From an uncultured Prevotella sp. (GTDB lineage Bacteria > Bacteroidota > Bacteroidia > Bacteroidales > Bacteroidaceae): 30,379 nt of DNA. The stretch is taken from the NCBI GenBank assembly GCA_934219025.1, contig CAKQDG010000016.1:1-30379 (forward strand), read 5' to 3'. Shown here piece by piece: positions 8,230 through 16,448 of this stretch. Positions within the stretch are counted from its first letter, which is position 1. Each line of letters opens with the position of its first letter. A model generated the notes under the pieces. That model worked only from the letters and a program-made list of their open reading frames with translations, did not search any database and was not told the DNA's origin. Both the position numbers and the translations under genes were made by a program.

Positions 8230-9066
8230 ATGAAGCTCTCTGAGATTTCCGGTCCAATAGGCGTGTTTGATTCTGGATATGGCGGACTGACCATCCTGCA
8301 CCAGATGCGGCAGATGCTGCCGCAGTATGACTACTTGTATCTTGGCGACAATGCAAGGGCACCTTATGGTCCGCGTTCGTTTGATATTGTGTATCAGTTC
8401 ACGCTTGAAGCTGTGCAGAAACTGTTCAGCATGGGGTGCCATCTGGTTATCCTTGCCTGCAACACTGCCTCGGCAAAGGCGCTGAGGAGTATACAGCAAA
8501 ATGATTTGCCCAAGATTGACCCCGACAGAAGGGTGCTCGGCGTGATCCGCCCTACTGCCGAGTGTATAGGAAAAATCACGCAGACGCGTCATGTGGGCAT
8601 CTTTGCCACCGTAGGTACGATAAAGAGCGAGAGCTATGTGATGGAAATACAGAAGCTTTATCCCGATATCAAGGTAACGGGGGAACCTTGTCCGATGTGG
8701 GTGCCGCTGATTGAGAACAACGAGTATGACAGTCCGGGCGCCGACTACTTTGTGGAGAAGCGCGTGGGCAATCTCATGCGCAAGGACCCCGAAATCGACT
8801 CCGTCATTCTGGGATGCACCCACTATCCGCTACTCTTAGGAAAGATATTGAAGTATGTGCCACGGGGCGTGAGGATTATTCCACAGGGCGAATATGTGGC
8901 AAACAGTTTGAAGGATTATCTGCACCGCCATCCCGAGATGGAGAAGAAATGCTCCAAAGGAGGCTCCTGTCATTATCTCACTACAGAGAGCACCGACAAG
9001 TTTCAGGAGTCTGCCCAACTCTTCCTTCACGAGAATGTTGATGTGAAGAAGGTTACGCTCGAATGA
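8230..9066 (+). CDS. murI: Glutamate racemase
   Basis: This cytoplasmic cofactor-independent enzyme interconverts L- and D-glutamate, supplying D-Glu for the peptidoglycan stem peptide. The 278-residue protein has the N-terminal IGVFDSGYGGLTIL signature and LYLGDNARAPYG. Both catalytic cysteines are present: C77 in LACNTAS and C196 in LGCTHYPLL. The length is normal. Its position after the bamA/skp block is common in Bacteroidales. No consensus promoter is evident in the 106 bp upstream, so it may be cotranscribed with skp copy 3. Confidence 0.96.
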   Translation: MKLSEISGPIGVFDSGYGGLTILHQMRQMLPQYDYLYLGDNARAPYGPRSFDIVYQFTLEAVQKLFSMGCHLVILACNTASAKALRSIQQNDLPKIDPDRRVLGVIRPTAECIGKITQTRHVGIFATVGTIKSESYVMEIQKLYPDIKVTGEPCPMWVPLIENNEYDSPGADYFVEKRVGNLMRKDPEIDSVILGCTHYPLLLGKILKYVPRGVRIIPQGEYVANSLKDYLHRHPEMEKKCSKGGSCHYLTTESTDKFQESAQLFLHENVDVKKVTLE

Positions 9067-9696
9067 CTTGATTTTGGCAACACCCTTTGCTATGGTTTTG
9101 ACAACTCAACTTGCCAACTCTAAGCATTCCTGCAGATGGTAGCAATTGGAAATCGGGCCTTTTGTCAAAAAGTCATATTTTTTTATCAGTTAATATAGTT
9201 CTAACAGTAATTTCGTTGATATATTTGCAATGTAAATAAGATACATCGGCTTGTGTTCCACTTGTATGTTGCATTAAGGAGGCAAGCATTAGATAAAGAA
9301 TTATTGTTAGTTAGTATTAATTGAGCAAGTATAAGCATGTGTGGCTTGAGGGAAGTCGTACATGCTTCTTTCTTTTATGCGTTCCATTAAACACACATAT
9401 CCATACTTTCTCACTTTTTCTCTTTTACTTCTTCCTCTCGCTTTTTCTCCCGTTTCTTTCACTCTCACTTTTTCTCCCGTTTCTTTCACTCTACCCTCAC
9501 GCCCCTCACCTCTCCCCTCACCATGCTAAATATCTGAAAGATAGTGATTTGTGTCATAAGTGTGAGGGTGTGAGGGATAAATCAGAAAAAACTTTTTTAT
9601 AAAAATATTGTGGCTCTTTACCGGATAGCAGTTTATAATTGTTACCTTTGTCGGAGTTGTTTATAAAGAATGGTATAACAAGGAGCTTGAGTCATA
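9067..9696. other. Intergenic region with pyrimidine-rich tandem repeat
   Basis: There are 630 bp without a convincing gene. Two -7 promoter elements occur: TATATTTG (9220-9227) and TACCTTTG (9643-9650); the second lies 47 bp before the pseudouridine synthase start and is its likely promoter. From 9360 to 9530 the plus strand is almost all C and T and contains a 25-bp direct repeat at 9441-9465 and 9468-9492. Open frames here are low-complexity Ser/Leu/Phe translations and are not called. Confidence 0.6.
9643..9650 (+). promoter_or_regulatory. Candidate -7 element for the pseudouridine synthase gene
   Basis: TACCTTTG matches the TAnnTTTG consensus and is 46 bp before ATG 9697. No good TTTG box lies at the expected distance upstream, so only half of the promoter is supported. 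Confidence 0.45.
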
Positions 9697-11325
9697 ATGA
9701 ATCATTTTCATCTTTTAAATGCAACGGTAAATCCGCCGGAGCGTTTCACTTATCCTTTCAATTACACTCCGCATCCGCTTTGTGTTATGGCGGCAGATAT
9801 TTTACAGAAATATATTGCCCGTGGCGAAGAGTGGCGGGAAGAGATAGAAAGAGGAAAGATGTTTGGCGTTCTGGTGGTGAGGGACGAACATGGCAGGATT
9901 GGTTTCCTTGCCGCTTATTCAGGACTGCTTGCCGGGAGAAACGACTGGCAGTATTTCGTGCCACCGGTTTACGACAGTCAGCAGCCAGACGGATATTTCA
10001 AGACTCATGAGCGCGAGATTTCCTTGATTAACGATGAGATAAATCAGCTGGAAAACGATGAAAAACTTGTATCTTTGCGTGATGAGCTTGATTGTGCCGA
10101 GGCTTTAGCCGAGAAAGAGGTTGAGGATTACAGAAAGGAGATGGCAGAGGCTAAGCGCAGAAGAGATGCCCTGAGAGAAGCACCGGAGCCTCTGACTGCG
10201 CAACAAAATGATGCCATGATTCGCGAGAGCCAATTTCAAAAGGCGGAACTGAAACGCATAAAGAAGAAGAACCTTGGGCTAATAGACGAAAAGAAAACTG
10301 CTCTGGCGAAGTTTGAGGGTAAGATATCGGCACTGAAAAAACACAGAAAGGAATTGTCGGATGCTTTGCAGCATTGGCTATTCTCGCAGTATGACATGCT
10401 TAATGCCAATGGTGAGCACCGCAATCTATGCACTGTTTTTGCCGATACTCCACAGGGAGTGCCTCCATCGGGAGCCGGCGACTGCTGTGCGCCAAAACTC
10501 ATGCAATATGCTTTCAAGAACAACTTTCACCCCTTGTGCATGGCAGAATTCTGGTGGGGCAAGTCGCCGAAAAGCGAGATACGCCATCATCTGCATTACT
10601 ATCCTGCCTGTAGAAGCAAATGTAAGCCCATACTGGGCTTTATGCTGCAAGGGCTTGATGTGGATCCGGATCCCCACGATAAAGAGCTTACAGGCGAAAC
10701 TTTAAGAATCCTGTATCAGGACAATGACATTGTAGTGGTTAGCAAACCGTCTGGTATGCTTTCCATGCCGGGACTTGTGGGGCGCATTTCTGTTGTTGAA
10801 GCTTTGCGGAATGAACTTGGCAGCGGATATTATGTTCCGGCTCATCGCCTTGACATGGACACGAGCGGACTGCTCGTCGTGGCGCGCTCAGACTCTGCCT
10901 TGCGCAGTCTTCACGAGCAGTTTGCCGGCAGAAAGGTGGTAAAGCGCTATTCTGCCATACTCGACGGCGTGCCGGCAACTCCGCGCCACGGCGTTATCCG
11001 TTTGCCGTTGTTGCCGAGTGAGACCGACCGACCGCGACAAGTCGTGGACTGCAAGAACGGCAAACCCTCTATAACGGAATATGACATACAGCAGGTCTTG
11101 GATGGCAAGACGTTCGTAAAACTCTTTCCGCACACAGGCAGGACACACCAGTTGCGTGTGCATTGTGCGCATACCGACGGACTTGCCACTCCGATTGTGG
11201 GAGATAAACTCTACGGGCATCCGTCTGGCAGCCGACTGATGCTCCATGCCGAGTATTTATCATTCGTTCATCCCTCTACGGGCAAGCGTCTTTCATTCTC
11301 CATAGATGCAGATTTCGCCCTCTGA
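9697..11325 (+). CDS. RluA-family pseudouridine synthase with long N-terminal extension
   Basis: The C-terminal part (about 345-540) is an RluA-type pseudouridine synthase, which isomerises uridines in rRNA or tRNA. It has ILYQDNDIVVVSKPSGML, the catalytic motif HRLDMDTSGLLVVA (Asp386), FVKLFPHTGRTHQLRVH and IVGDKLYG. The first 340 residues are not part of the catalytic fold. Residues about 1-100 include FTYPFNYTPHPLC. Residues 107-230 are a highly charged coiled coil. Residues 240-340 contain conserved-looking Cys/His groups (GAGDCCAPKLMQYAF, WWGKSPKSEIRHHLHYYPACRSKC). Long RluA relatives of about 540-560 residues exist in several phyla, so I read this as an intact family member and not a recent fusion. 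The RNA target is unknown. Confidence 0.88.
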   Translation: MNHFHLLNATVNPPERFTYPFNYTPHPLCVMAADILQKYIARGEEWREEIERGKMFGVLVVRDEHGRIGFLAAYSGLLAGRNDWQYFVPPVYDSQQPDGYFKTHEREISLINDEINQLENDEKLVSLRDELDCAEALAEKEVEDYRKEMAEAKRRRDALREAPEPLTAQQNDAMIRESQFQKAELKRIKKKNLGLIDEKKTALAKFEGKISALKKHRKELSDALQHWLFSQYDMLNANGEHRNLCTVFADTPQGVPPSGAGDCCAPKLMQYAFKNNFHPLCMAEFWWGKSPKSEIRHHLHYYPACRSKCKPILGFMLQGLDVDPDPHDKELTGETLRILYQDNDIVVVSKPSGMLSMPGLVGRISVVEALRNELGSGYYVPAHRLDMDTSGLLVVARSDSALRSLHEQFAGRKVVKRYSAILDGVPATPRHGVIRLPLLPSETDRPRQVVDCKNGKPSITEYDIQQVLDGKTFVKLFPHTGRTHQLRVHCAHTDGLATPIVGDKLYGHPSGSRLMLHAEYLSFVHPSTGKRLSFSIDADFAL

Positions 11326-11405
11326 ACATGTGCTAAGAGTGTGCCGCCACAGCCATATCATTAATGTTTTTTATCCATAGATAGAAAAAAACGATTTGGA
11401 ATAAT

Positions 11406-11436
11406 TTTGAGGCAATTTGTTTTTTGCATATCTTTG
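11406..11436 (+). promoter_or_regulatory. Strong promoter of the rubrerythrin gene
   Basis: TTTG (11406-11409), a 19-nt spacer and TATCTTTG (11429-11436) match the Bacteroidetes consensus at ideal spacing. The implied 5' untranslated region is about 90 nt. Confidence 0.75.
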
Positions 11437-11534
11437 CATCAGCGAATGAAGGAAAACACATTGTCTCAAAAGAGATGGAGAAATGAAAGGACCTTCTATG
11501 AATAATACAATAACATTATAAAAACAAAGGCATT

Positions 11535-12089
11535 ATGAAAAAGAAATTTATTTGCACCGTATGTGGTTACGTTTATGAGGGTGATGCAGCTCCAGAGCAG
11601 TGTCCGGTATGTAAAGCTCCAGCTTCAAAGTTCAAGGAGATGACAGACGGCGATGACGAGTCGTTTGCCACAGTACATGAACTGGGTGCAGCACGCAAGG
11701 AGGACGCCAATGCCGAGATGATAAAAGACCTTGAGACTCATTTCAACGGTGAGTGTGGCGAGGTTGGTATGTATCTTGCAATGAGCCGTCAGGCCGACCG
11801 CGAGGGCTATCCGGAGATTGCAGAGGCATTCAAGCGCTATGCTTTCGAGGAGGCAGAACACGCTTCAAAGTTTGCCGAACTCCTTGGTGATGTTTTGAAG
11901 GATACAAAGAGCAACCTTGAGGCTCGTATCGCAGCAGAGCGCGGCGCTTGCGAAGACAAGTTCCGTATTGCCCGCAACGCAAAGGCTGCCGGTATGGATG
12001 CCACTCACGACACCGTGCACGAAATGGCAAAGGATGAGGCTCGCCACTGCGCCGGCTTCATGGGCCTGTACAAGAGATATTTCAAATAA
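11535..12089 (+). CDS. Rubrerythrin with N-terminal rubredoxin domain
   Basis: A 184-residue non-haem iron protein that reduces hydrogen peroxide in anaerobes. Residues 5-35 form a rubredoxin-like site: C7 and C10 ([10 protein letters not shown]) with C23 and C26 (CPVC). Residues 60-184 form the ferritin-like four-helix diiron domain, with [12 protein letters not shown], the first EEAEH motif and the second DEARH motif. Classical rubrerythrins place rubredoxin at the C-terminus; this order is that of the reverse rubrerythrins. It has its own strong promoter and a terminator at 12170-12209, so it is monocistronic. With the flavodiiron protein at 16449-17615 it indicates defence against oxygen in an anaerobe. 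Confidence 0.93.
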   Translation: MKKKFICTVCGYVYEGDAAPEQCPVCKAPASKFKEMTDGDDESFATVHELGAARKEDANAEMIKDLETHFNGECGEVGMYLAMSRQADREGYPEIAEAFKRYAFEEAEHASKFAELLGDVLKDTKSNLEARIAAERGACEDKFRIARNAKAAGMDATHDTVHEMAKDEARHCAGFMGLYKRYFK

Positions 12090-12169
12090 GTCTGTATAAG
12101 TGATATCCAGACAAATATCCATGACTTGTGCATGATATGACAAATATATACATATTGCACATCAGAAAT

Positions 12170-12209
12170 AATCCCCGGACCGGTTTCATTACAGGTTCGG
12201 GGATTTTAT
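12170..12209. terminator. Bidirectional terminator after rubrerythrin
   Basis: AATCCCCGGACC (12170-12181) pairs with GGTTCGGGGATT (12194-12205), with one G-U, flanked by T-rich sequence on the right and A-rich on the left. It sits between the convergent rubrerythrin (+) and small-protein (-) genes and can serve both. Confidence 0.8.
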
Positions 12210-12246
12210 TGTTTGTGTATATTATTCGTGGAAACGAGTTGTTGTT

Positions 12247-12768
12247 TTACTCGTCAATCTGCTTGAAGTTCAAGCCGTTGCCGTAGTTCTTGTTCAGTTC
12301 CTGCTCAAGCACGTCTTTGTCGAATACGCTCTGCACGGGGCCGCTCTGTGTCAGGTCGATGCCAGTGAACTGAAGACCGTTTCCGTCGCTCTCAACGAGA
12401 TTTATTGAGGTCGGGTTCTTTTTCAGTTTCGGGAAGACGAGAGTGATGAAGCGCTGTCCGTCGAATTCCATCTTGTCTTTTTCGTCAAGTCCCTTGATGA
12501 ATTTCAGTTTGTATGTCTTGTTGTTTGCAGGGTCTACGAGCGTTATGTTTTTTGTGTTCAGAAATGTTATTTTTGTTGTATTGAACACGAGTTTCACCAT
12601 TGTTATAGTGCTGCCGTGGGTAACGGATGCCACTTTGCAGTAGTTTGTGTTGCATTGCTGCACGTAGGGGTAGGTGATGTCTTTCAGAGTGAATTTGTTC
12701 ACTCCTGCCATTGCGCTGATTGTTGTGAGCAGCATGGCAAATGTGATAAACAGTTTCTTTGTTTTCAT
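12247..12768 (-). CDS. Small secreted protein of unknown function
   Basis: A 173-residue exported protein. Signal peptide MKTKKLFITFAMLLTTISAMA, probably cleaved before GVNKFTLKD. The mature part is beta-rich with no cysteine pair motif or recognisable domain; typical stretches are ITMVKLVFNTTKITFLNTKNITLVD and FITLVFPKLKKNPTSINLVES. An interior segment resembles small beta-sandwich proteins that respond to binding partners, but I cannot name a family. It follows the lipoprotein gene by only 19 bp on the same strand, so the two are almost certainly one operon and may act in the same envelope process. Confidence 0.75.
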   Translation of the reverse strand: MKTKKLFITFAMLLTTISAMAGVNKFTLKDITYPYVQQCNTNYCKVASVTHGSTITMVKLVFNTTKITFLNTKNITLVDPANNKTYKLKFIKGLDEKDKMEFDGQRFITLVFPKLKKNPTSINLVESDGNGLQFTGIDLTQSGPVQSVFDKDVLEQELNKNYGNGLNFKQIDE

Positions 12769-12787
12769 TGTTATTGTGTTTTTATTG

Positions 12788-13339
12788 TCAGTCAGCCTTG
12801 ATGCTTGTAGTCGGCACTTCCGGTTTCTGTTTTGCCGAGCGGGCAGCCGGAGCGTAATAGTAGTCGTCGTAGTAGTATCCGTTCCAGTCGTAGCGGTTCC
12901 AGTTAGGCGAGTCTATTTTTCTCATGCTGAAGCTTTTTTCATTGTTGTATCTGTCGCAGATGTATCCCTCGAAGTAGTTGTCGCTGATACGGAAGTCGTC
13001 GATATAGTATGTCTGGTTTTCCTTTTCCGAATAGATTCTAATCCTTCCGTTGTCCACAGTCCATGAGATATAGCTGGCGAAGTAGTCCCACGGAGCGTTG
13101 CTGTAATAGTCAATCCATTTGCCGGTGCCGCTTGAGTACCGGTAGGGATCCCTGTCGAACTGCATCACTGTGTAGCTTGACTGGAAGTATCGTCCATTGT
13201 AATAGCTCTGCTTGTACATGTTGCCTTCCCACACGCCTTCGAGAGTGTATGCGATGTTTGCATCCTCGTCGCAGCCAACCATCGTTGTTGCTGCTATAGC
13301 CATAAATAGAATGGCGATTATGGAGTATAACTTTTTCAT
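12788..13339 (-). CDS. Small lipoprotein of unknown function, Tyr/Asp-rich C-terminus
   Basis: A 183-residue lipoprotein. Lipobox MVGC gives Cys23, followed at once by DED, the acidic pattern associated with surface export in Bacteroidetes. Residues about 33-150 read like a small beta-barrel or lipocalin-type fold: LEGVWEGNMY at the first strand, then a series of aromatic-rich strands (YTVMQFDRD, GRIRIYSEKENQTYYIDDFRISDNYFEGYI). The C-terminus contains NRYDWNGYYYDDYYYAPAA, strongly enriched in Tyr and Asp. First gene of a two-gene operon with 12247-12768. It is preceded by a consensus promoter at 13380-13411. No function can be assigned. Confidence 0.75.
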   Translation of the reverse strand: MKKLYSIIAILFMAIAATTMVGCDEDANIAYTLEGVWEGNMYKQSYYNGRYFQSSYTVMQFDRDPYRYSSGTGKWIDYYSNAPWDYFASYISWTVDNGRIRIYSEKENQTYYIDDFRISDNYFEGYICDRYNNEKSFSMRKIDSPNWNRYDWNGYYYDDYYYAPAARSAKQKPEVPTTSIKAD

Positions 13340-13379
13340 AATGTTGGGTTTTGTTATGGGGTTATTGTTTTTTATGCTG

Positions 13380-13411
13380 CAAATTTACATTATCGGCAGA
13401 AGAATTGCAAA
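13380..13411 (-). promoter_or_regulatory. Promoter of the small lipoprotein operon
   Basis: On the minus strand TTTG (13411-13408), a 20-nt spacer and TAAATTTG (13387-13380) form a full Bacteroidetes-type promoter about 40 bp before the start codon at 13339. Confidence 0.65.
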
Positions 13412-13581
13412 TATAAATACTATATTGTTTGGTAGGGAAATCCCTAAACTCGTTTTTTCGCATACTTTCTGTTTGTTGCTTTGTTGAGGTGGAAAACTTA
13501 GAGAAAATATGTTGTATAGCATATAAAATAACAATCTGAAAGAAAAAAGATATTATAATTGTAATTTTATTATAGAATAAT

Positions 13582-13611
13582 TTTGTGTTATATCAGAAAT
13601 TACTACCTTTG
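13582..13611 (+). promoter_or_regulatory. Orphan promoter (candidate small RNA)
   Basis: TTTG at 13582-13585 and TACCTTTG at 13604-13611, spaced by 18 nt, fit the Bacteroidetes vegetative promoter. No plus-strand gene starts downstream before 18894. Confidence 0.65.
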
Positions 13612-13800
13612 CATCAGAAAAGAATGATATATCGTGGTGCGATAATAACATCACAAACATATATACGTGATTTATAGAAAAAAGAATATACATAGGTAAG
13701 TAGATTAAAGGTTATAACAGAAACACAACGCGAACACAAAAGAAAGAGGCCTTATTGGGGATTGGATTTATCCTCGCCAAGGTCTCTTTTTATTTTTTAT
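13604..13800 (+). ncRNA. Candidate small RNA with own promoter and terminator
   Basis: A complete promoter (TTTG 13582-13585, 18-nt spacer, TACCTTTG 13604-13611) is followed by no coding frame and then by a strong terminator near 13745-13800, predicting a transcript of about 170-180 nt. Inside it are two hairpins: TATCGtggtgCGATA (13630-13644), and ATCAC (13650-13654) paired with GTGAT (13667-13671). The downstream gene is on the opposite strand, so the transcript is not a leader. Bacteroidales are known to carry several small RNAs with this promoter-terminator layout. I cannot match this one to a named family by eye. The rest of 13412-13581 shows no feature. Confidence 0.5.
13745..13800 (+). 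terminator. Terminator of the candidate small RNA
   Basis: AGAGGCCTT (13745-13753) pairs with AAGGTCTCT (13779-13787). An inner stem GGGGAT/ATCCTC (13757-13762/13770-13775) and a long T-rich tract follow. It may also end the helicase transcript arriving from the other strand. Confidence 0.75.
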
Positions 13801-13845
13801 TCTTTTTATTTTTTATATTTCTCAATTTCTTACTTTCTTACCCTT

Positions 13846-15765
13846 TTACTCATTTACCTTTCCAACGTATTCGTATAACTGCCTGTAGAACTTGTTGCCG
13901 GTAAGCGTGCTTGCGTTGCCCATGATGATGAGTTTCATCCTGGCGCGCGTTATTGCCACGTTCATTCGCCTCAGATCGTTGAGAAATCCAATTTGCCGCT
14001 CACTGTTTGAGCGCACGAGCGAGATGATGATGATGTCGCGCTCCTGCCCTTGGAATCCGTCCACGGTGTTTACGGAGATGAGCCGGCGGAAAGGTCGGAA
14101 AAATTCATTTTTCTTTATCATCTGGCGGAGCAACTGCACCTGTGCCCTGTATGGCGATATGATGCCCACGTCGATGCTGTCGTCGAGGATGCGATGCTTG
14201 CCGATTTTCTGGAAATAGTCTTTTAGTTTTTCGAGGGTAAGCTCTGCCTCTTTTTTGTTTATCCTGCCGAAGCTTTCGCCCACAAACTGTTCGTAGGCCT
14301 CGGTTTCAGAGGTGTCAATCCACATCATCGGCTCGTCGTAGTCTAGAATACCCCTGTGTTCCACTTCCTTTGCCGCCACCACTTTGCCCTGGTAGAACCA
14401 GTTGCTTGAGAATTCCATAATCCTTTTGTTCATACGGTATTGTGTGGTGAGCAGAGTTACCACTTCCGGCTTGTTTTCCACAATGCGCTCCATGAGCGTT
14501 TTTGCCAGTCCGCCGCGCAAGGCCTCGATGCTTTTCACCGTTGGCGGCAGTTGGCAGTGGTCTCCGGCGAGAACTACCCTTGTTGCCCTTCTGATGGCAA
14601 TCCAGCATGCCGCTTCGAGAGCTTGTGCCGCTTCGTCGATGAAGATGGTGGTGAATTTTTGTCCCGACATCACGCGGTTTGCGCTTCCTGTGAGTGTGGA
14701 TGCTATTACGCGTGCTTCGCCGAAGAGCTGTGCGTTGATGCGACATTCTATTTCCGTGGCACGGCTTTTCAGTCGGTCGAGCTTCTGGTGGAAGTTTTCG
14801 TTACTCCTTTTTCTGTTGGCTCGCAGTTCGCGTATAGCCTTGCGTATGCTCCATAGTTCGGGATAGTCGGGGTGAGATTCAAACCGGCGTTCGTAGGTGA
14901 ACGACAGCATTTTGTCGGTTACTCGCGTGGGGTTTCCTATTCTGAGCACTGGCACTCCTCTGTCGGCAAGCTTTTCGCTTATCCAGTCCACGGCCATGTT
15001 GCTCTGTGCGCATACCATCACCTGACTTTCGCGCTTCAGCGTTTCGTAGATAGCTTCCACGAGGGTGGTGGTCTTGCCGGTTCCCGGCGGTCCGTGTACC
15101 ACAGCCACGTCTTTCGCCCTCAACACGTTGTTCACGGCAAGCTCCTGTGTGTTGTTGAGCCATGGAAATTTTATTGTGTCAAACGAGAAAATCTGTGCTT
15201 TGATGTGAGTGGAATAAAACAGGTCGCGCAGGTAGGCCAGACGGTTGTCTTTAGCCCTGATTGTTCTGTTGAGGGCTTCGAACATAAGTCGGTAGCTTGT
15301 TTCATCGAAAAACATCTGCACTCCTATGCCTTCGCCGTTTTGGAGTGTTGATGCTATTCCTGTTTTGTCGGGTATGACGACAACCATGCGGTTGGCATCT
15401 GCATAGCTCACGGTTCCGGTGGTTATCACTTCAAAGGAGTTGGCCTTGGCAGATGAATCCGTGTCAGATACGGCAGTTTTGAAGAAACACACAGGTTTGC
15501 CGAATTCAAAGTTGTGTTCGATGTCATCGTCGGCAGTGCGGAAAACCTCCACGGCAAACTGGTTTAGCGAGTTGTAGTAGCATCTGCCAATCCTCACGGG
15601 GTGCCAGGCATCGCCGCGTTTTATTCGGCGTTCAAGTCCCATTGCCTGCATCTGCTTTTTGAAGTTCAGCTTTTCCTCGTCGTATTCCGTTTGCAGCAGT
15701 GCTTTCTGCTTGAGCAGAGCGTATATCGGTTCTGTGGCATTGTTGCGTGAGTCTTTGTCCTGCAT
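13846..15765 (-). CDS. UPF1/IGHMBP2-like superfamily 1 helicase
   Basis: A 639-residue ATP-dependent SF1 helicase of the UPF1/SMUBP-2 type, which unwinds DNA or RNA; the cellular substrate is not known. Motifs: Walker A GPPGTGKTTT near 225, CAQSNMAVDWISEKL, motif II DEAAQALE, LAGDHCQLPPTV (motif III), TTQYRMN, and TVDGFQGQERDIIIIS followed by RRMNVAITRARMKLI (motifs V/VI). An N-terminal oligonucleotide-binding-like region precedes the ATPase. The start chosen is ATG at 15765 (MQDKDSRNN). The frame stays open to 15813, but that part lies in the terminator hairpin of the upstream gene. It follows the DUF3467 gene on the same strand, separated by that terminator. Confidence 0.92.
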   Translation of the reverse strand: MQDKDSRNNATEPIYALLKQKALLQTEYDEEKLNFKKQMQAMGLERRIKRGDAWHPVRIGRCYYNSLNQFAVEVFRTADDDIEHNFEFGKPVCFFKTAVSDTDSSAKANSFEVITTGTVSYADANRMVVVIPDKTGIASTLQNGEGIGVQMFFDETSYRLMFEALNRTIRAKDNRLAYLRDLFYSTHIKAQIFSFDTIKFPWLNNTQELAVNNVLRAKDVAVVHGPPGTGKTTTLVEAIYETLKRESQVMVCAQSNMAVDWISEKLADRGVPVLRIGNPTRVTDKMLSFTYERRFESHPDYPELWSIRKAIRELRANRKRSNENFHQKLDRLKSRATEIECRINAQLFGEARVIASTLTGSANRVMSGQKFTTIFIDEAAQALEAACWIAIRRATRVVLAGDHCQLPPTVKSIEALRGGLAKTLMERIVENKPEVVTLLTTQYRMNKRIMEFSSNWFYQGKVVAAKEVEHRGILDYDEPMMWIDTSETEAYEQFVGESFGRINKKEAELTLEKLKDYFQKIGKHRILDDSIDVGIISPYRAQVQLLRQMIKKNEFFRPFRRLISVNTVDGFQGQERDIIIISLVRSNSERQIGFLNDLRRMNVAITRARMKLIIMGNASTLTGNKFYRQLYEYVGKVNE

Positions 15766-15771
15766 TTTCTG

Positions 15772-15816
15772 TAAAAAAAAACCTGTGCCAAGAGTTCGCT
15801 TACTCTCCAGCACAGG
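15772..15816 (-). terminator. Terminator after the DUF3467 gene
   Basis: On the minus strand CCTGTGC (15816-15810) pairs with GCACAGG (15788-15782), with an inner AGAGT/ACTCT stem, then a run of about nine T. It lies between the DUF3467 gene and the helicase start at 15765. Confidence 0.8.
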
Positions 15817-15864
15817 GGGTTGTGTTTATTTAAGTTAAAAAGCTATTGCCTTGAATCATGTGGC

Positions 15865-16185
15865 TTATGCTTCGCCCTTGTTGATGTTGAAAGGGGCGAT
15901 AGTTTTTCCCTGCTGTTCAGGCAGATTGATTTTTCCGAACTCGTGTTCGTATTTTGCCACATTTTCCTGCAGAGCCATGAGCAGACGCTTTGCGTGCTCT
16001 GGTGCGAGGATAACGCGAGAGTTGATCACAGCCTTTGGCACACCTGGCAATACACGTGCGAAGTCAGCGATGAATTCTGAACGAGAGTGTGTGATGAGTG
16101 CGAAGTTTGCGTATTCGCCCTGGGCTACTGCCTGTGGCAATTCCAGCTGGAACTGACCTTCCTGGTTTTCCTTGTTATTTTCCAT
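15865..16185 (-). CDS. DUF3467 family protein
   Basis: A 106-residue cytoplasmic protein that fits the DUF3467 family by its characteristic core: AQGEYANFALITHSRSEFIADFARVLPG, then PKAVINSRVILAPEHAKRLLMALQENVAKYE. No signal peptide or membrane segment. The family is widespread and small, and its function is not established. The gene lies 44 bp downstream of tRNA-Arg on the same strand. There is no consensus promoter of its own between them, so it may share the tRNA promoter. A terminator at 15772-15816 follows it. Confidence 0.85.
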   Translation of the reverse strand: MENNKENQEGQFQLELPQAVAQGEYANFALITHSRSEFIADFARVLPGVPKAVINSRVILAPEHAKRLLMALQENVAKYEHEFGKINLPEQQGKTIAPFNINKGEA

Positions 16186-16229
16186 AAGTTTTAAAGTTTT
16201 TTCTGTTTTTAAGTGTTACTTATTTGCAG

Positions 16230-16301
16230 TGGTCTCACCGAGAATCGAACTCGGATCTAATCTTTAGGAGAGACTTGTTCTATCCATTGAACTATGAGAC
16301 C
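16230..16301 (-). tRNA. tRNA-Arg (anticodon CCT)
   Basis: The minus strand folds as a complete 72-nt tRNA: acceptor GGTCTCA/TGAGACC, D arm GTTC/GAAC, anticodon stem AGTCT/AGATT with loop CTCCTAA (anticodon CCT, reads AGG), T arm CCGAG-TTCGATT-CTCGG, discriminator A. The CCA end is not encoded. No integrase or duplicated 3' end lies beside it. Confidence 0.96.
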
Positions 16302-16334
16302 CCCGTTTATAGCCGTGTTTCGGCTTGGTGGATG

Positions 16335-16342
16335 CAAAGGTA
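16335..16342 (-). promoter_or_regulatory. -7 element of the tRNA-Arg promoter
   Basis: On the minus strand TACCTTTG lies 34 bp upstream of the tRNA. No clear TTTG box is seen 19-20 bp further upstream. Confidence 0.55.
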
Positions 16343-16448
16343 ACTTATTTTTTTGTTAATCTATCATTTTTGTTGCCTTAATTTTGTTTCGCCTTCAGGT
16401 ATTTTTGTTTTCCGTTTGCCGTGGGGCGATGTCGGGAGGCTGTTTTTT

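Noticed and set aside
9321..9602. 93-codon plus-strand frame
   Set aside because: Translation of a low-complexity C/T tract with a tandem repeat.
15766..15813. Upstream extension of the helicase start
   Set aside because: These codons overlap the terminator hairpin and T-run of the DUF3467 gene, so ATG 15765 is preferred.
16230..16301. tRNA-Arg as an integration site
   Set aside because: No integrase gene and no duplicated tRNA 3' end was seen nearby; neighbouring genes are ordinary chromosomal ones.
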